From Portulaca oleracea (Eukaryota; Streptophyta; Magnoliopsida; Caryophyllales; Portulacaceae), in NCBI GenBank assembly GCA_029582165.1, contig CM055875.1, forward strand, positions 26,305,144-26,369,143: a DNA stretch of 64,000 bases. Direction: 5' to 3'. Every line of letters starts with the position of its first letter. Positions within the stretch are counted from its first letter, which is position 1. Below the pieces are notes generated by a model. It was not told the DNA's origin, searched no databases, and saw only the letters and a program-made list of their open reading frames with translations. The position numbers and the translations under genes were made by a program. Shown piece after piece: positions 55,349-64,000 of the stretch.

Positions 55349-56791
55349 TGATAAGTGCTTCTTGTATATGTGACAACTTGGTTATTTTGATGAGAATTTG
55401 GGGAATACTTGACGTGATTATATTATTTTATGCCTGAATTTTCCATATTACGCTTGGTTTGGAGTTTGGTGAGTTTTGTAGGTAATTTGTGAAGAATCGA
55501 TATAAACCGAGCCAAAAATCAAGTGTAGATCCAAGTTATGTGCATAAAGGACCAAGAAGTGTGAAGTTGGATCACCCAAGGCCCAAACAATGTCCCAAAG
55601 AGCTCCTAGGCCCAAGATAATAGTGACACGGGTGCCCAAATCAGAGGCACGGGTCGTGTCTATGACCAGAACCTACAGAAATTGTTGCAGTGAAGCGACA
55701 CGGGTAGTGCCTAGGAGGCACGGTCCGTGTCACTCCTGGCACGGTCCGTGTCCCTTCGTCTTTTCACTTTCGGCGGTTACAATGTGCTTTTTGCTTTTAT
55801 CATGATCTTTTTCGGCAGTCTATGGAGGCAATCATCACTCCACCATCCTCCAGGCTGTTACCTAACCCTGATTGATCCCCTTTATATTGATCAATGGATC
55901 CATCAAAAGAGGGGGGGGGGGTTGGAGATCAAGAGAGAAGATTGAAGATTGGAGAGCAATTTCAATACATTTGGAAGTGGAGGAGAAAAAGTCCTCTATT
56001 GTTGATTCCTAGCAAGATTGTTCTTCCCTTTGGTTTATTTCTCATTCTCTCATAGATTTTTACATGCTTTCTAGAATAGATTTCAATTGCTTTGTAGTTG
56101 CAAACATGAGTAGTGAGTGGTTCTTTTTTGTTTGGGGGATGAACCTTTGAAGTTGTTTGATGAATTGACTTTGTTGGATTGAACAATCATGAATTTAGTT
56201 TGTTTCAATCTATTTGGCCTTTGAATTGAATTGTTATTTCTTTTGCTTGATCACCAATTGCAAGTAAATAGGTTGTCGAACGAAGTACTGAAAGGAGAAG
56301 TTTGATATCCCAAAAACCTAGGTTAAACTAATTAAAAATTGTCTAGACATAGAAGTTTTTAATTAGGGTTCTTGTGATGATTAGATTTATAACCTTGATT
56401 AAATCAAAATAACCACGAAAGTAGGTGATTGCTTTGTCTTGGCAATTCGCTCTAGTGGCAAAATCTCATTGCGAAGTATTCTATGCAATTATCGAACCTT
56501 GATTGTGCAAACTAATGAAATGAGTGTTTAATCCATATCGTTGATTCGTTACTTGTTTTAGGTTTTATCCCCTGAACGTTTTTTTCTTATTGATAAATCC
56601 AAGTAAATTGTGTGCGTATTTGTTTGTTAGTCTTTAGTAGTGAATAGAAATAGAATTAGATTGTTTCAAACAAAAACCTGATCGACTTAGCAATCAACTA
56701 GGAGGCTAGTTCAGTGCGTTGAAAGGAAAAGTCTCTGTGGGAACGACCTTGATTCATGCTACAATTTCACTCGTGCACTTGCGGCTTATCA
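55349..56791 (+). repeat. Athila 3' LTR
   Basis: Same length as the 5' LTR, with scattered substitutions and a longer G-run (about 55910). Followed by GTGAG. Confidence 0.95.
55627..55750. promoter_or_regulatory. Phased dyad array in Athila 3' LTR
   Basis: Sites at 55627, 55648, 55699, 55719 and 55740 (spacings 21, 51, 20, 21), identical spacing to the 5' LTR. Confidence 0.85.
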
Positions 56792-56796
56792 GTGAG

Positions 56797-57480
56797 CGTT
56801 GATAAGTCTTTCGACTCTTCAATGGAAGCAACTATATGATCGAGAATTTCGCCAGAATACTCCATAATACCTTTTGGACCACATTTTTTTTTTCAACCAT
56901 GTCTCCATATAATATAATTTGATTAACTATATTGGAGTCATGACTCATGAGTGAAAAATCATTGAATATTCTCTTCTTTCATCAAAATGTTGTCAAACTC
57001 ACTCCATAGAGTTTGAAGTTTGATAGATATCATCTTTGCATAGCCTCTATATGTTTCACTTAGAGTGGTCCATGCTTCATTGGTTGTTTTGGTAACCATT
57101 ATGCGAGAAAAAATTATTGCAGTGATAGTTTGATGGGTATATGCAAGCACAACAATATATTTCTCCTTATTTTCACGATATTCCTTCTTATTATAGTCTC
57201 ATACTTTCTCTTGTTTTGTATCATCTTCTGCACCACTCTTTAGACGTTTTTCATACTCCTTTTCCACCACACTCCATACACATTGAGCCATTAAGAAGAT
57301 TTTCATTGAATTCTATATTTGATAAATATCCCCATTAAAGACGGGTGGCCTCAAATTTGGAAGATAATTGAGTGTTCTGCTTGAAGATTGAATGGAGGTA
57401 ATGTTTAGTTTTTGGAAGGGAAACTTCTTTGTGATGGAATAGGTATTTAGGATGGATGGTGAGGAGATGAACTTGATATA
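56797..57480 (-). pseudogene. Copia gag N-terminal part, separated from pol by the Athila insertion
   Basis: Minus-strand frame with AYTHQTITAIIFSRIM, AWTTLSETYRGYAKMISIKL and LWSEFDNILMKEEN, the UBN2-type core of copia Gag. Upstream pieces (to about 57350) include PNLRPPVFNGD-like sequence with stops. The rest of gag continues at 44863 downwards on the other side of the Athila element. Confidence 0.8.
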
Positions 57481-57493
57481 TGTTCTAATACCA

Positions 57494-59377
57494 CTGTTGG
57501 TGGCAAACCAAGTGGCATTTCATCGGAAATACATGCTGAAACTGCTGAAGTAAGGGTAGGAATAAAGGGTGGTCATTTTGTGGTGCTGAGGGTTCTTCAA
57601 GGTCTAAAAGGATCAAGTCCTTCTGTGTGCTAAACTCATGATGATCAGATAAAAGCAACACATCAAGACTAGGTTCAAGACACAAGGTTTTGGCTTTTTT
57701 GGTTAACTGTGAGGGTTTCATGGGGGTTAAGACAATCTTTTTGTGATTTAGGGTCAGGGTATAGGTATTAGCTCTTCCACAGTGATTTACTGATCTATCA
57801 TACAACCAAGGTCGACCCAAAAGCAAATGGCAGGCATCCATAGGTAAGACATCACACCAGACCTCATCTTTGTATGATTGACCAATTGAAAAAGCAACAA
57901 GGCATCTAGCAGAAACTTTGATACCTTTGCTGAATCGAGCCGGATGGTATATGGAGCTGGGTGGGGCTTGGTTGCCAGGCTTAGCTTCTTCACCATAGTG
58001 CTGGATGCTGCATTGGTACACCTTCCACTGTCCACAATCACTAAGCATACTTTCCCTCCAATAGTGCATCTTGTATGAAAGATATTCTCCCTCTGCTCTT
58101 CTGCTTCCTCTACTGCTGAGCTGCTTAGAACTCTTCTGATCACAAGCATTTCTCCCTCATCTGGACCTTCTTCTATAACCTCATCATCATAGATAGGGTC
58201 ATGTTCATGCTCTGCATACTCCTGTTCTTCTTCCTGCGCATTTTCATGATCAATAAACAAAGCTGCTTAGTACTCAACAAGAGTAACCATTCTCTTGTTT
58301 GGAGATTCTGAGGCAATGTGCCCTAGTCCTTGACACCTGAAACATCTTCTCTCTGTATAGGACCTGCTGATAGGGGCTGGGGTTCTTTGTGGGGAATTTT
58401 GTGGCTGATTTTGTGGGGGTCTTGGGGCTGGATTTCTAATTTGAGGTGCAAGTGGGGGTGGATAGGTCTTTTGTGGGGCATTATAAGGTTTGTAAGGGTT
58501 TGGCTGGATATCTGCTGCTGCTATAGTCCTTTGATCTAGACTTCTTCTGTTGTTCCACTTTATGAGCCAGAGAACTTAGCTCATCAAGGGAATCATAGAC
58601 CTGCAGCTCTACAATGTTCTTGATGCCTTCATTCAAGCCTGCAAGATACCTGATATAGGTTTGCACTTCATTCTCTTGCATATTACACTTCCAAAGCAAG
58701 TGCTCAAACTCCTTTGTATACTCTTCTACTGACTTGTTTCCCTGCACAAAATGTTGCAACTTGTTGTAGTTCTCCTTCATGTAATTATCTGGAAGGAACT
58801 TCTCCTTCAACTTCTGCCTCATCTCAAGCCAGGTACTCACTCTAGCCTCTCCAATCTCCATTCTCCTCCTCTGCAGATTAGTCCACCAAGTAGAAGCATA
58901 TTTTTTTAACTTTAAGGCTACTAACTTCACCTTGTTTTCTTCTGAGACCTCCTTCAAATCAAAGACTCTTTCTACTGTCTGTAACCAATCTAGGAAAACA
59001 TCACGGTCTAGTTCTCCTGCATTCTCAGGTATATCAATCTTGAAATCAAGTTTCTCAACCCTCCTATCTCCCCTCCTTACTTATCTTTCACTCTCACTGT
59101 TTTCCTCAGGCTCACTGACTCTAGGTGATCTTATTATCCTTCTCCTACTCCTGGGTGTAAGTCTAGGACCTCGACCTCCTCTCCCTGTCCTACTGAAAGG
59201 ATTCTCACCTTCTCCTTCCTCCATCTCATCATCATTCTCCTTATTCAACTGATGCCTATGCAATCTCATATAGTAATTCAACTGCTCACTCAAAAATTTC
59301 ATTTTCTGTTCTACTTCTTCCTTCTCTTTCAGGGTTTGTTCTAAGACTTCCTGTGGTGTTTTACTAGTTCCGGCCAT
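57494..59377 (-). pseudogene. Reina-like Ty3/gypsy gag-protease, truncated before RT
   Basis: From an ATG at 59375-59377 the minus strand encodes a coiled-coil-like start (EVLEQTLKEKEEVEQKMKFL), a TAA at 59081-59083, then in the same frame the Gag core (WLEMRQKLKEKFLPDNYMKE, VEEYTKEFEHLLWKCN). A shift near 58490 leads to a zinc knuckle whose last Cys is Ser (CFRCQGLGHIASES), an acidic spacer and a protease with DSG (VCLVIVDSGRCTNAASS, about 58040-58070). Another shift near 57960 leads to DACHLLLGRPWLYDRSV and the spacer FQHVFP. The sequence stops there, at the primer site of the neighbouring copia element. RT, integrase and 3' LTR are missing. Confidence 0.82.
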
Positions 59378-59418
59378 TTTACTAAAACAAGCAAACACAC
59401 TCCAAGATAGAACACACT

Positions 59419-59430
59419 GCTCTGATACCA
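59419..59430 (-). promoter_or_regulatory. Primer-binding site for initiator tRNA-Met
   Basis: TGGTATCAGAGC on the minus strand, three bases after the putative LTR end and about 40 bp upstream of the gag ATG. Confidence 0.8.
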
Positions 59431-59433
59431 AGA

Positions 59434-60391
59434 TGATGTATGCTAACTCACTAAGATCAGAGTGTTAAGCTAGAACACACCATACAGTCACACAAACACA
59501 CAGCTGGATGCTTGAACTTTGCAATAACTGATAGAAAGCAACAAGCTGGAATAGAAGACAACCCAACAACAGAATAAAAGGGATAGACTTGCTTACAGTT
59601 GATAAAGATACACCGCAACTGCAATCAAGGGCAAGGGACTCTTACACACATGCCTCTACAGATACACCAAAGCATGGATGATCAAGCTCAGTTTACAATT
59701 GCTGGATTTGCCAATTTCCAGTGACAGGAACTGATTGAACCAAGGTTGAGCGTTATAGGACACTCACAAACTTTCAGAGGTACTAAGACACTCGAGAATA
59801 CTATTGAATAAACACTAAGATGTCCTTCATTGATAGAAAACTTCAGAATATAAAGAAAGCTAATCAATTTGATTAGCAATTGCTTAAGCATAAGCATTCT
59901 GCCTAATCTCCCTGGAATATCTTAAGCTACAAAACCTGAAACTAATACATTTGATTACATCCTAATGATCTCGAGTACAAACTGTAAGAAAATAAAAGGA
60001 AATTACTGAGCTAAGCTCTGATTGGACCAAATGCCAAAAGGGTGGCAAAAGGGACCAATAGAAAGCTTTCCTCTCCTAAGGGGTAAAAACTAAGTTACTG
60101 AGGTAATTCCCACGCCAATGCTAACATGGAAGTAATCTCAACAGGTTAATATCATGCTGGAAAGACCAAAACAACCCCTGTGAACAGAAATCAAAACACA
60201 TAGCCCCAGAACTGGGGTTCTGGAAAAACTGATAAACAACCCTACTGGGATTGGTTGTTTTGTCCTCTGAATCTTACTCGTGCCATGCTTGATCATGCTG
60301 GGATTTGGCTTGGACTTGAAAAAGACATGGCAAGGAACAAAAAACTCCTAGGAAACATTGGCTGAAACTTCCTCAATCAAGAGATACAACA
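59434..60391 (-). repeat. Probable 5' LTR of the Reina-like gypsy element
   Basis: Borders are inferred from the primer site on one side and from matching ends: TGTTGTAT at the start and ATACATCA at the end on the minus strand (7 of 8 as inverted repeat). A TATA-like tract lies at the complement of about 59837-59846. The partner LTR is lost, so neither the border nor a target duplication can be confirmed. Confidence 0.55.
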
Positions 60392-60955
60392 TTGAGAAAG
60401 TCAGCTACTTGAACTGTTGCTGCTGGGAACTGGAATTGGTCTGGATGACCAATGTTGATGGGCTGAGTGGCTGCAAATGCCAGGGCTTGCTTTACAATGG
60501 TGTAACAAGCCTGGATGGATGTTGTTAATGGTGTGGTGGCTGCTGGTGATGCTAAGAACTTTTCTTTGGAACTTTGGGTCACGAGTGGCTTCTTTGTATG
60601 TCTTTGTGCTTTGAAAGCTCTTTGTTTCTCTTGGAAGAAATTGGACTAGCAGATGAGTTGTGTGAAACAACAGGTTCTCCTCCTCCTTGTGTTGCTGCTG
60701 CTGATTGTTTTCCTTGATGGTCTCCATCATACATGCATGGGTATTTATAGTTGACATCTTTCACCAAATACAATGAATTATATTCTCCTGATACACAATG
60801 TACATTCTTTCATATTCAATGAATAGTTATTTCTAGATTTTTTTTTCTCATGCAATGTGTCTTTTGGTAATAGAACAATTCAATGTATCTAGGATTATTC
60901 TAGACATTTTACTAGGATTTTTCTAGATTAATTTTAGTTATTTTAAAATTTCTTT
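60392..60955 (-). repeat. Copia LTR piece into which the gypsy element inserted
   Basis: 60736-60955 matches 42471-42662 on the minus strand, including the TATA-like CTATAAATACCC. Downstream of that on the minus strand, to 60392, the two differ. The 60392-60735 stretch has an open minus-strand frame (FLASPAATTPLTTSIQACYT) that ends at the gypsy LTR border; I do not recognise it. It could be the U5 part of this LTR or a leader. Confidence 0.5.
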
Positions 60956-60996
60956 CCTGTAAACTTCCTCTACCACTATTTATTAACTTTAACCAT

Positions 60997-61179
60997 GTCA
61001 GAGAGATGGTAACTCCGTAGCACATGCTCTAGCCCATTACCAACCTATGGCGTTCGGTAGACGCATATGGATGGGGGTGGTGCCAGATTCTATCTACGAT
61101 ATGGTAGAGGAAGTTATTTGTAATTCGTTCGAAGTTTGAAATAATATAGTTTTCTCGAGGTTTCGTCAAAAAAAAAAAA
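60997..61179 (+). mobile_element. 5'-truncated LINE: end of ORF2 with poly(A)
   Basis: The frame reads RDGNSVAHALAHYQPMAF, WMGVVPDSIYDMVEEVI and then TGA at 61137-61139. This is the C-terminal end of the RNase H-like domain of plant L1 ORF2. A short 3' UTR follows, ending in an A-run at 61168-61179. Only about 180 bp are present, typical of incomplete target-primed reverse transcription. Confidence 0.75.
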
Positions 61180-61290
61180 TTGTCCACTTAACTAACTTTT
61201 CTTGTCTCTATTTATTTGTCATTTTACATTCCAAATGTAACTTTTACCAATTCTACATCTATATTCCTTATCTCTCATAATTAATATTTA

Positions 61291-61742
61291 ATAACCTGTC
61301 AAATTCATGGGTAAATCTAATTTACTAAAATTTACCAGTTTTTACCTAGATTTACCTAAATTTACTAAAATTTACCAAACTTAAAAAAATAGAAAAAATT
61401 TAATTTTGATATATTGGAGTAAATTTGCCAAAATTTTCTAAAAGTTACCAAAATTTAACTTTTATCCAACTGTTTTTTATCCATGAATTTGACAGGTAAA
61501 TTTTACCTGTCAAATTCACCTGTCTAATTCATGGGTAAAAAACAGTTGGATAAAAGTTAAAGTTTGGTAATTTTTGGTAACTTTTAGTAAATTCTGATAA
61601 ATTTTGGCAAATTTACTCCAATATATCAAAATTATATTTTTTATTTTTTTAAGTTTGATATTTTTTGGTAAATTTTAATAAATTTAGGCAAAAACTGGTA
61701 AATTTTGGTAAATTAGATTTACCCATTAATTTGACAGGTTAT
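61291..61742. mobile_element. Long palindromic (foldback) MITE
   Basis: Arms of about 215 bp each: ATAACCTGTCAAATTCATGG at the left and its near-complement at the right (TTAATTTGACAGGTTAT). The centre at 61489-61521 is itself palindromic (TTGACAGGTAAA / TTTACCTGTCAA). The arms are built from repeated TTTACCAAAATTTAC-type words. No coding capacity. Class uncertain. Confidence 0.75.
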
Positions 61743-61930
61743 AATTTTTTTCCCTAGTTTTGTTGGTTATTTTGGTTTCTCCCCATTCTTCCAAAGTGAC
61801 AATTAAAAAGGGATGGAGAGAGTATACTTCAGCTAAAAAACACATATAGCAATTCATTGTGATTATTATCATATATTCTAATAATTGTTACTACTACTTA
61901 GCATCGTGATTGCATGAAATATACTTAATG

Positions 61931-61932
<2 letters not shown>

Positions 61933-61977
<45 letters not shown>
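61933..61977. repeat. (TA)n microsatellite
   Basis: About 22 TA units about 100 bp downstream of the host gene's stop codon. Confidence 0.95.
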
Positions 61978-61980
<3 letters not shown>

Positions 61981-62076
61981 GTTTTTTTTACTTTGGGAAT
62001 AGAAATAGGGTTACACTACATATTTGCTAGCATAGGTACTCCTTATGACTAATAATAAAATAACAAGCTTATGTAT

Positions 62077-64000
62077 TTACTTTGTGTTGGGCAAAGAAGA
62101 TCCATGATACTTGTCAAGTGCCTGTTTGCTGGTTATAGTCTTATTTTGGGTTTCCACACTTTGATATGGGTTGGTTGGAATATGATTACCCCCATAACGC
62201 CTTGCTTCCCTGCTATCGATATCTCGTGATGACTCCACACTATCAAATCTTGTGGGTCCTGAATAAGCAGTTGATTTGGTGGTTGTTGTTGGAACATCAT
62301 GTGGTGCCTCTGGACCAAGATTCAGTTGCTCCAAAGCGTTTGCCAAGTTATAGCCACTGGAATTCACTCGAGTATAGCGGGTTGGTCTCAACCCTAACCC
62401 TTGATATCCTGATTGGGCATTCGAATAACTTATAGGCTGAGTGACTGTGGGAAAGTTGTTTGTATTATCTTTTGGCTGGTCATGGGTATGGGTGCGTTGA
62501 GGCCTATCATTGGGAGTATATACCCCATCTTTGTAGTTTAGTTCATGAGGAGGTGGTTTGTACTGCTCTTCCTCATAAACCGGGGTTGGTTGGTTCGTCG
62601 AGACCTCGTTGCCCTTGAAGCTATTTGCAGGAGAGCTTCCCCAAGGGGGGTCCTTAGGACCTCTGTAATCCTCTGAGGGTCTTCCCCATTGCTTCTTAGG
62701 GCTTGAGACTCCGTTCCCCTTGGGACTCTCTATTTTCATACTCCATTGTTTCTTAGGACTTGATTGGTTGTTTTGGTTATGAACATGGGTAGGAGTGGAT
62801 GATCTTCCCTCCTGGTTGCGCTGAGTTTCTTCTAAACATCTTCTCCATTGGTCCTTAGGCTCAGACGAGTTGTTCCCCAAGGGACTGTAATCAAGGCTTG
62901 ATGCTCCACCCCACTCCCTCCTTGGGGTTCCATAGTTCCTGGTACTATGTGTTTTCACCGGAGCAAGTCCCCATTGATTCTCAAGACCTGAAGGGCTTTT
63001 TTGTGGCTGGTTTTGAGCAATCTTTGGTTGGTTGTTTGGGACTTCATAGCCCCCATTACTCCGAGCTTTCAATGGAGAACTTCCCACCTGATTCCTAGGA
63101 CTAGACGAGTCGTTTCCAAGATGATTGTAGATAGGGTGCGGTGGATTCTCCCTTTGATTGGTTGGTTTTCCATAGCCAGAGCCTTGCCATTGTTCCCCAG
63201 GCTTGTCTTGAGGATGATCATGAACAAGGGTTGATGAGTTGCCCCAATTGTTGATAGGGAGTCCATAATCTCGGATCCTCGGGCTTTCCCACTTATTTTC
63301 AGGACCATTGTATTCTCTTGGGCTATGCTCCTCTGGCTTCACAGCATAAACATTATCAGGATAAACTCCATGCCCAGATGGAGTATGTGGCCTCATAGGA
63401 GACCCGCCCCATCCATTTTTTTGAACTTGATGGTTCTTGGATGAGTTGGGTACCCTAGGAGATTGGTTATCCTGTACTCCAAATCCCTGGGTTTGTGACT
63501 TCCGAGAAGGATTGCTCCACTCATCATCGGGAAGTTGATAATTCCTAGGTGGTGGGTTTGGAACACCATAACCCGCTTGAGGTGGGCCATCATAAACAGG
63601 GCTTGAAGATTGATCCCATTGATGACTAGGACCTCTTTCTGGCTTCCTAGGAGAGTTAACATGACTGTAATCATACCCATAACCCCCTGAAGGGTCGACC
63701 TTAGTTGGAGAAGAACCATATGTTGGATCATCTCTGTATTCATATACTAGTTCTTCCCTTATGGGATAGCTATAGCGACCCCTGGTTCGATGAGGGTCAC
63801 TTGCATAGGCATGGGGCCCACTGATAGGGTCCCCCTTCATTGGAGAGGCTCCATAACTACGAATACCATCAACTTCCCTACCAAGGTTAGGGTCAGCTGG
63901 CTCATGTGGGAAGTTGTGTCGACCCCAATTCGTACCTGGATTAGGGTCACTAACCTTGTGGGGTGTTCCGTTAACTTCTGTAAAAATTTTCGTCAACAGC
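62077..64000 (-). CDS. Host gene, large last exon: low-complexity Pro/Asn/Ser/Gly-rich protein (partial)
   Basis: The minus-strand frame is open from the window edge to TAA at 62077-62079, about 640 codons, so the start lies beyond 64000 or in an upstream exon; there is no convincing ATG at the edge. The sequence opens EVNGTPHKVSDPNPGTNWGR and is dominated by degenerate repeats of about 20-30 residues around SPRxxWG, SSPKKQWG and GYGVPNNQ, with few hydrophobic stretches, so it should be intrinsically disordered. Towards the end order increases: YTRVNSSGYNLANALEQLNL, TAYSGPTRFDSVESSRDIDS and REARRYGGNHIP. No enzymatic domain, signal peptide or membrane segment is visible. I do not recognise the family. 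The length without a stop in an otherwise decayed region argues that it is a real, maintained gene. Confidence 0.72.
   Translation of the reverse strand, partial: LLTKIFTEVNGTPHKVSDPNPGTNWGRHNFPHEPADPNLGREVDGIRSYGASPMKGDPISGPHAYASDPHRTRGRYSYPIREELVYEYRDDPTYGSSPTKVDPSGGYGYDYSHVNSPRKPERGPSHQWDQSSSPVYDGPPQAGYGVPNPPPRNYQLPDDEWSNPSRKSQTQGFGVQDNQSPRVPNSSKNHQVQKNGWGGSPMRPHTPSGHGVYPDNVYAVKPEEHSPREYNGPENKWESPRIRDYGLPINNWGNSSTLVHDHPQDKPGEQWQGSGYGKPTNQRENPPHPIYNHLGNDSSSPRNQVGSSPLKARSNGGYEVPNNQPKIAQNQPQKSPSGLENQWGLAPVKTHSTRNYGTPRREWGGASSLDYSPLGNNSSEPKDQWRRCLEETQRNQEGRSSTPTHVHNQNNQSSPKKQWSMKIESPKGNGVSSPKKQWGRPSEDYRGPKDPPWGSSPANSFKGNEVSTNQPTPVYEEEQYKPPPHELNYKDGVYTPNDRPQRTHTHDQPKDNTNNFPTVTQPISYSNAQSGYQGLGLRPTRYTRVNSSGYNLANALEQLNLGPEAPHDVPTTTTKSTAYSGPTRFDSVESSRDIDSREARRYGGNHIPTNPYQSVETQNKTITSKQALDKYHGSSLPNTK

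Larger units (their letters stand above)
44864..56791 (+). mobile_element. Athila-type Ty3/gypsy element, full length, TSD GTGAG
   Basis: An 11,928-bp element with two 1,443-bp LTRs (44864-46306, 55349-56791), perfect 5-bp duplications GTGAG (44859-44863, 56792-56796), a tRNA-Asp primer site and a polypurine tract. Internal order: gag, pol (RT, RNase H, integrase), a long region with an extra ORF, then 3' UTR. Gag and pol are inactivated and the protease is missing, the extra ORF is intact. The LTRs differ by scattered point changes of a few per hundred bases by eye, so insertion is fairly recent. It lies inside an older copia element. Confidence 0.95.
42471..57493 (-). mobile_element. Minus-strand Ty1/copia element split by an Athila insertion
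   Basis: Read on the minus strand: a damaged primer site at 57481-57493 (TGGTATTAGAACA for TGGTATCAGAGC), gag (57480-56797 and 44863-44640), protease, integrase and a truncated RT (to 42670), the polypurine tract (complement of 42663-42675) and the start of the 3' LTR at 42662. The Athila element at 44864-56791 sits in gag with GTGAG on both sides. The 5' LTR next to the primer site is missing; a related LTR piece lies at 60736-60955. Confidence 0.75.

Noticed and set aside
62166..63743. Other frames over the host gene
   Set aside because: Shadows of the long minus-strand frame.

Overview
The window looks like repeat-rich, AT-rich chromosomal DNA of a flowering plant, probably a eudicot. The evidence is an Athila-type Ty3/gypsy element primed by tRNA-Asp, Ty1/copia and Reina/Tekay-type gypsy remnants, RRM-bearing L1-type LINE ORF1 copies, a CACTA element, a Helitron with a CTAG-type 3' end, many MITEs, and an open frame of a plant-like disordered protein running off the right edge. 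No prokaryotic or organellar gene is seen. Nearly all of the 64 kb is mobile DNA. Host genes are visible only at the two edges, plus one possible small gene at 16.8 kb.

Layout. 0-0.15 kb: promoter and leader of a gene reading leftwards out of the window. 0.6-3.2 kb: ORF1-only LINE pseudogene with a poly(A) tail. 3.5-4.4 kb: broken gypsy protease-RT fragment (minus). 5.58-9.89 kb: CACTA element holding a TA-microsatellite cluster of Mutator-like MITEs and a copia RT scrap. 10-15.6 kb: MITEs and two large inverted-repeat elements placed end to end in one (TA)n tract; the second carries a captured FAS1-like gene piece. 16-25.5 kb: MITEs of Mutator, hAT and PIF/Harbinger type, many with exact target duplications, plus a second LINE ORF1 pseudogene split by a hAT MITE. 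25.5-27.4 kb: LTR-like block and a Helitron. 28.2-37.1 kb: rearranged copia element with three LTRs, the first inverted, flanked by a perfect 5-bp duplication, with an older solo LTR 15 bp further on. 38.3-39.9 kb: Athila-like solo LTR. 42.5-57.5 kb: minus-strand copia split by a complete 11.9-kb Athila-type element (44864-56791, TSD GTGAG). 57.5-60.4 kb: truncated Reina-type gypsy (minus). 61-61.8 kb: LINE 3' stub and a long palindrome. 62.1-64 kb: host gene (minus), cut by the window edge.

How it fits together. Almost every retroelement ORF is broken. The longest intact element ORFs are the copia gag (31805-32605) and the post-pol ORF of the Athila element (52246-53517). The most striking signal is not a gene. 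Arrays of an 11-bp dyad, CACG-N3-CGTG, lie upstream of the TATA-like box in LTRs of otherwise unrelated copia and Athila families, and again inside the Athila element ahead of its extra ORF. The dyads are spaced 20-21 bp apart (two helical turns), interrupted by one gap of about 50 bp, and this 21/50/20/21 layout recurs in element after element. It reads like a shared regulatory module. Whether it is already described I cannot tell without a literature and genome search.
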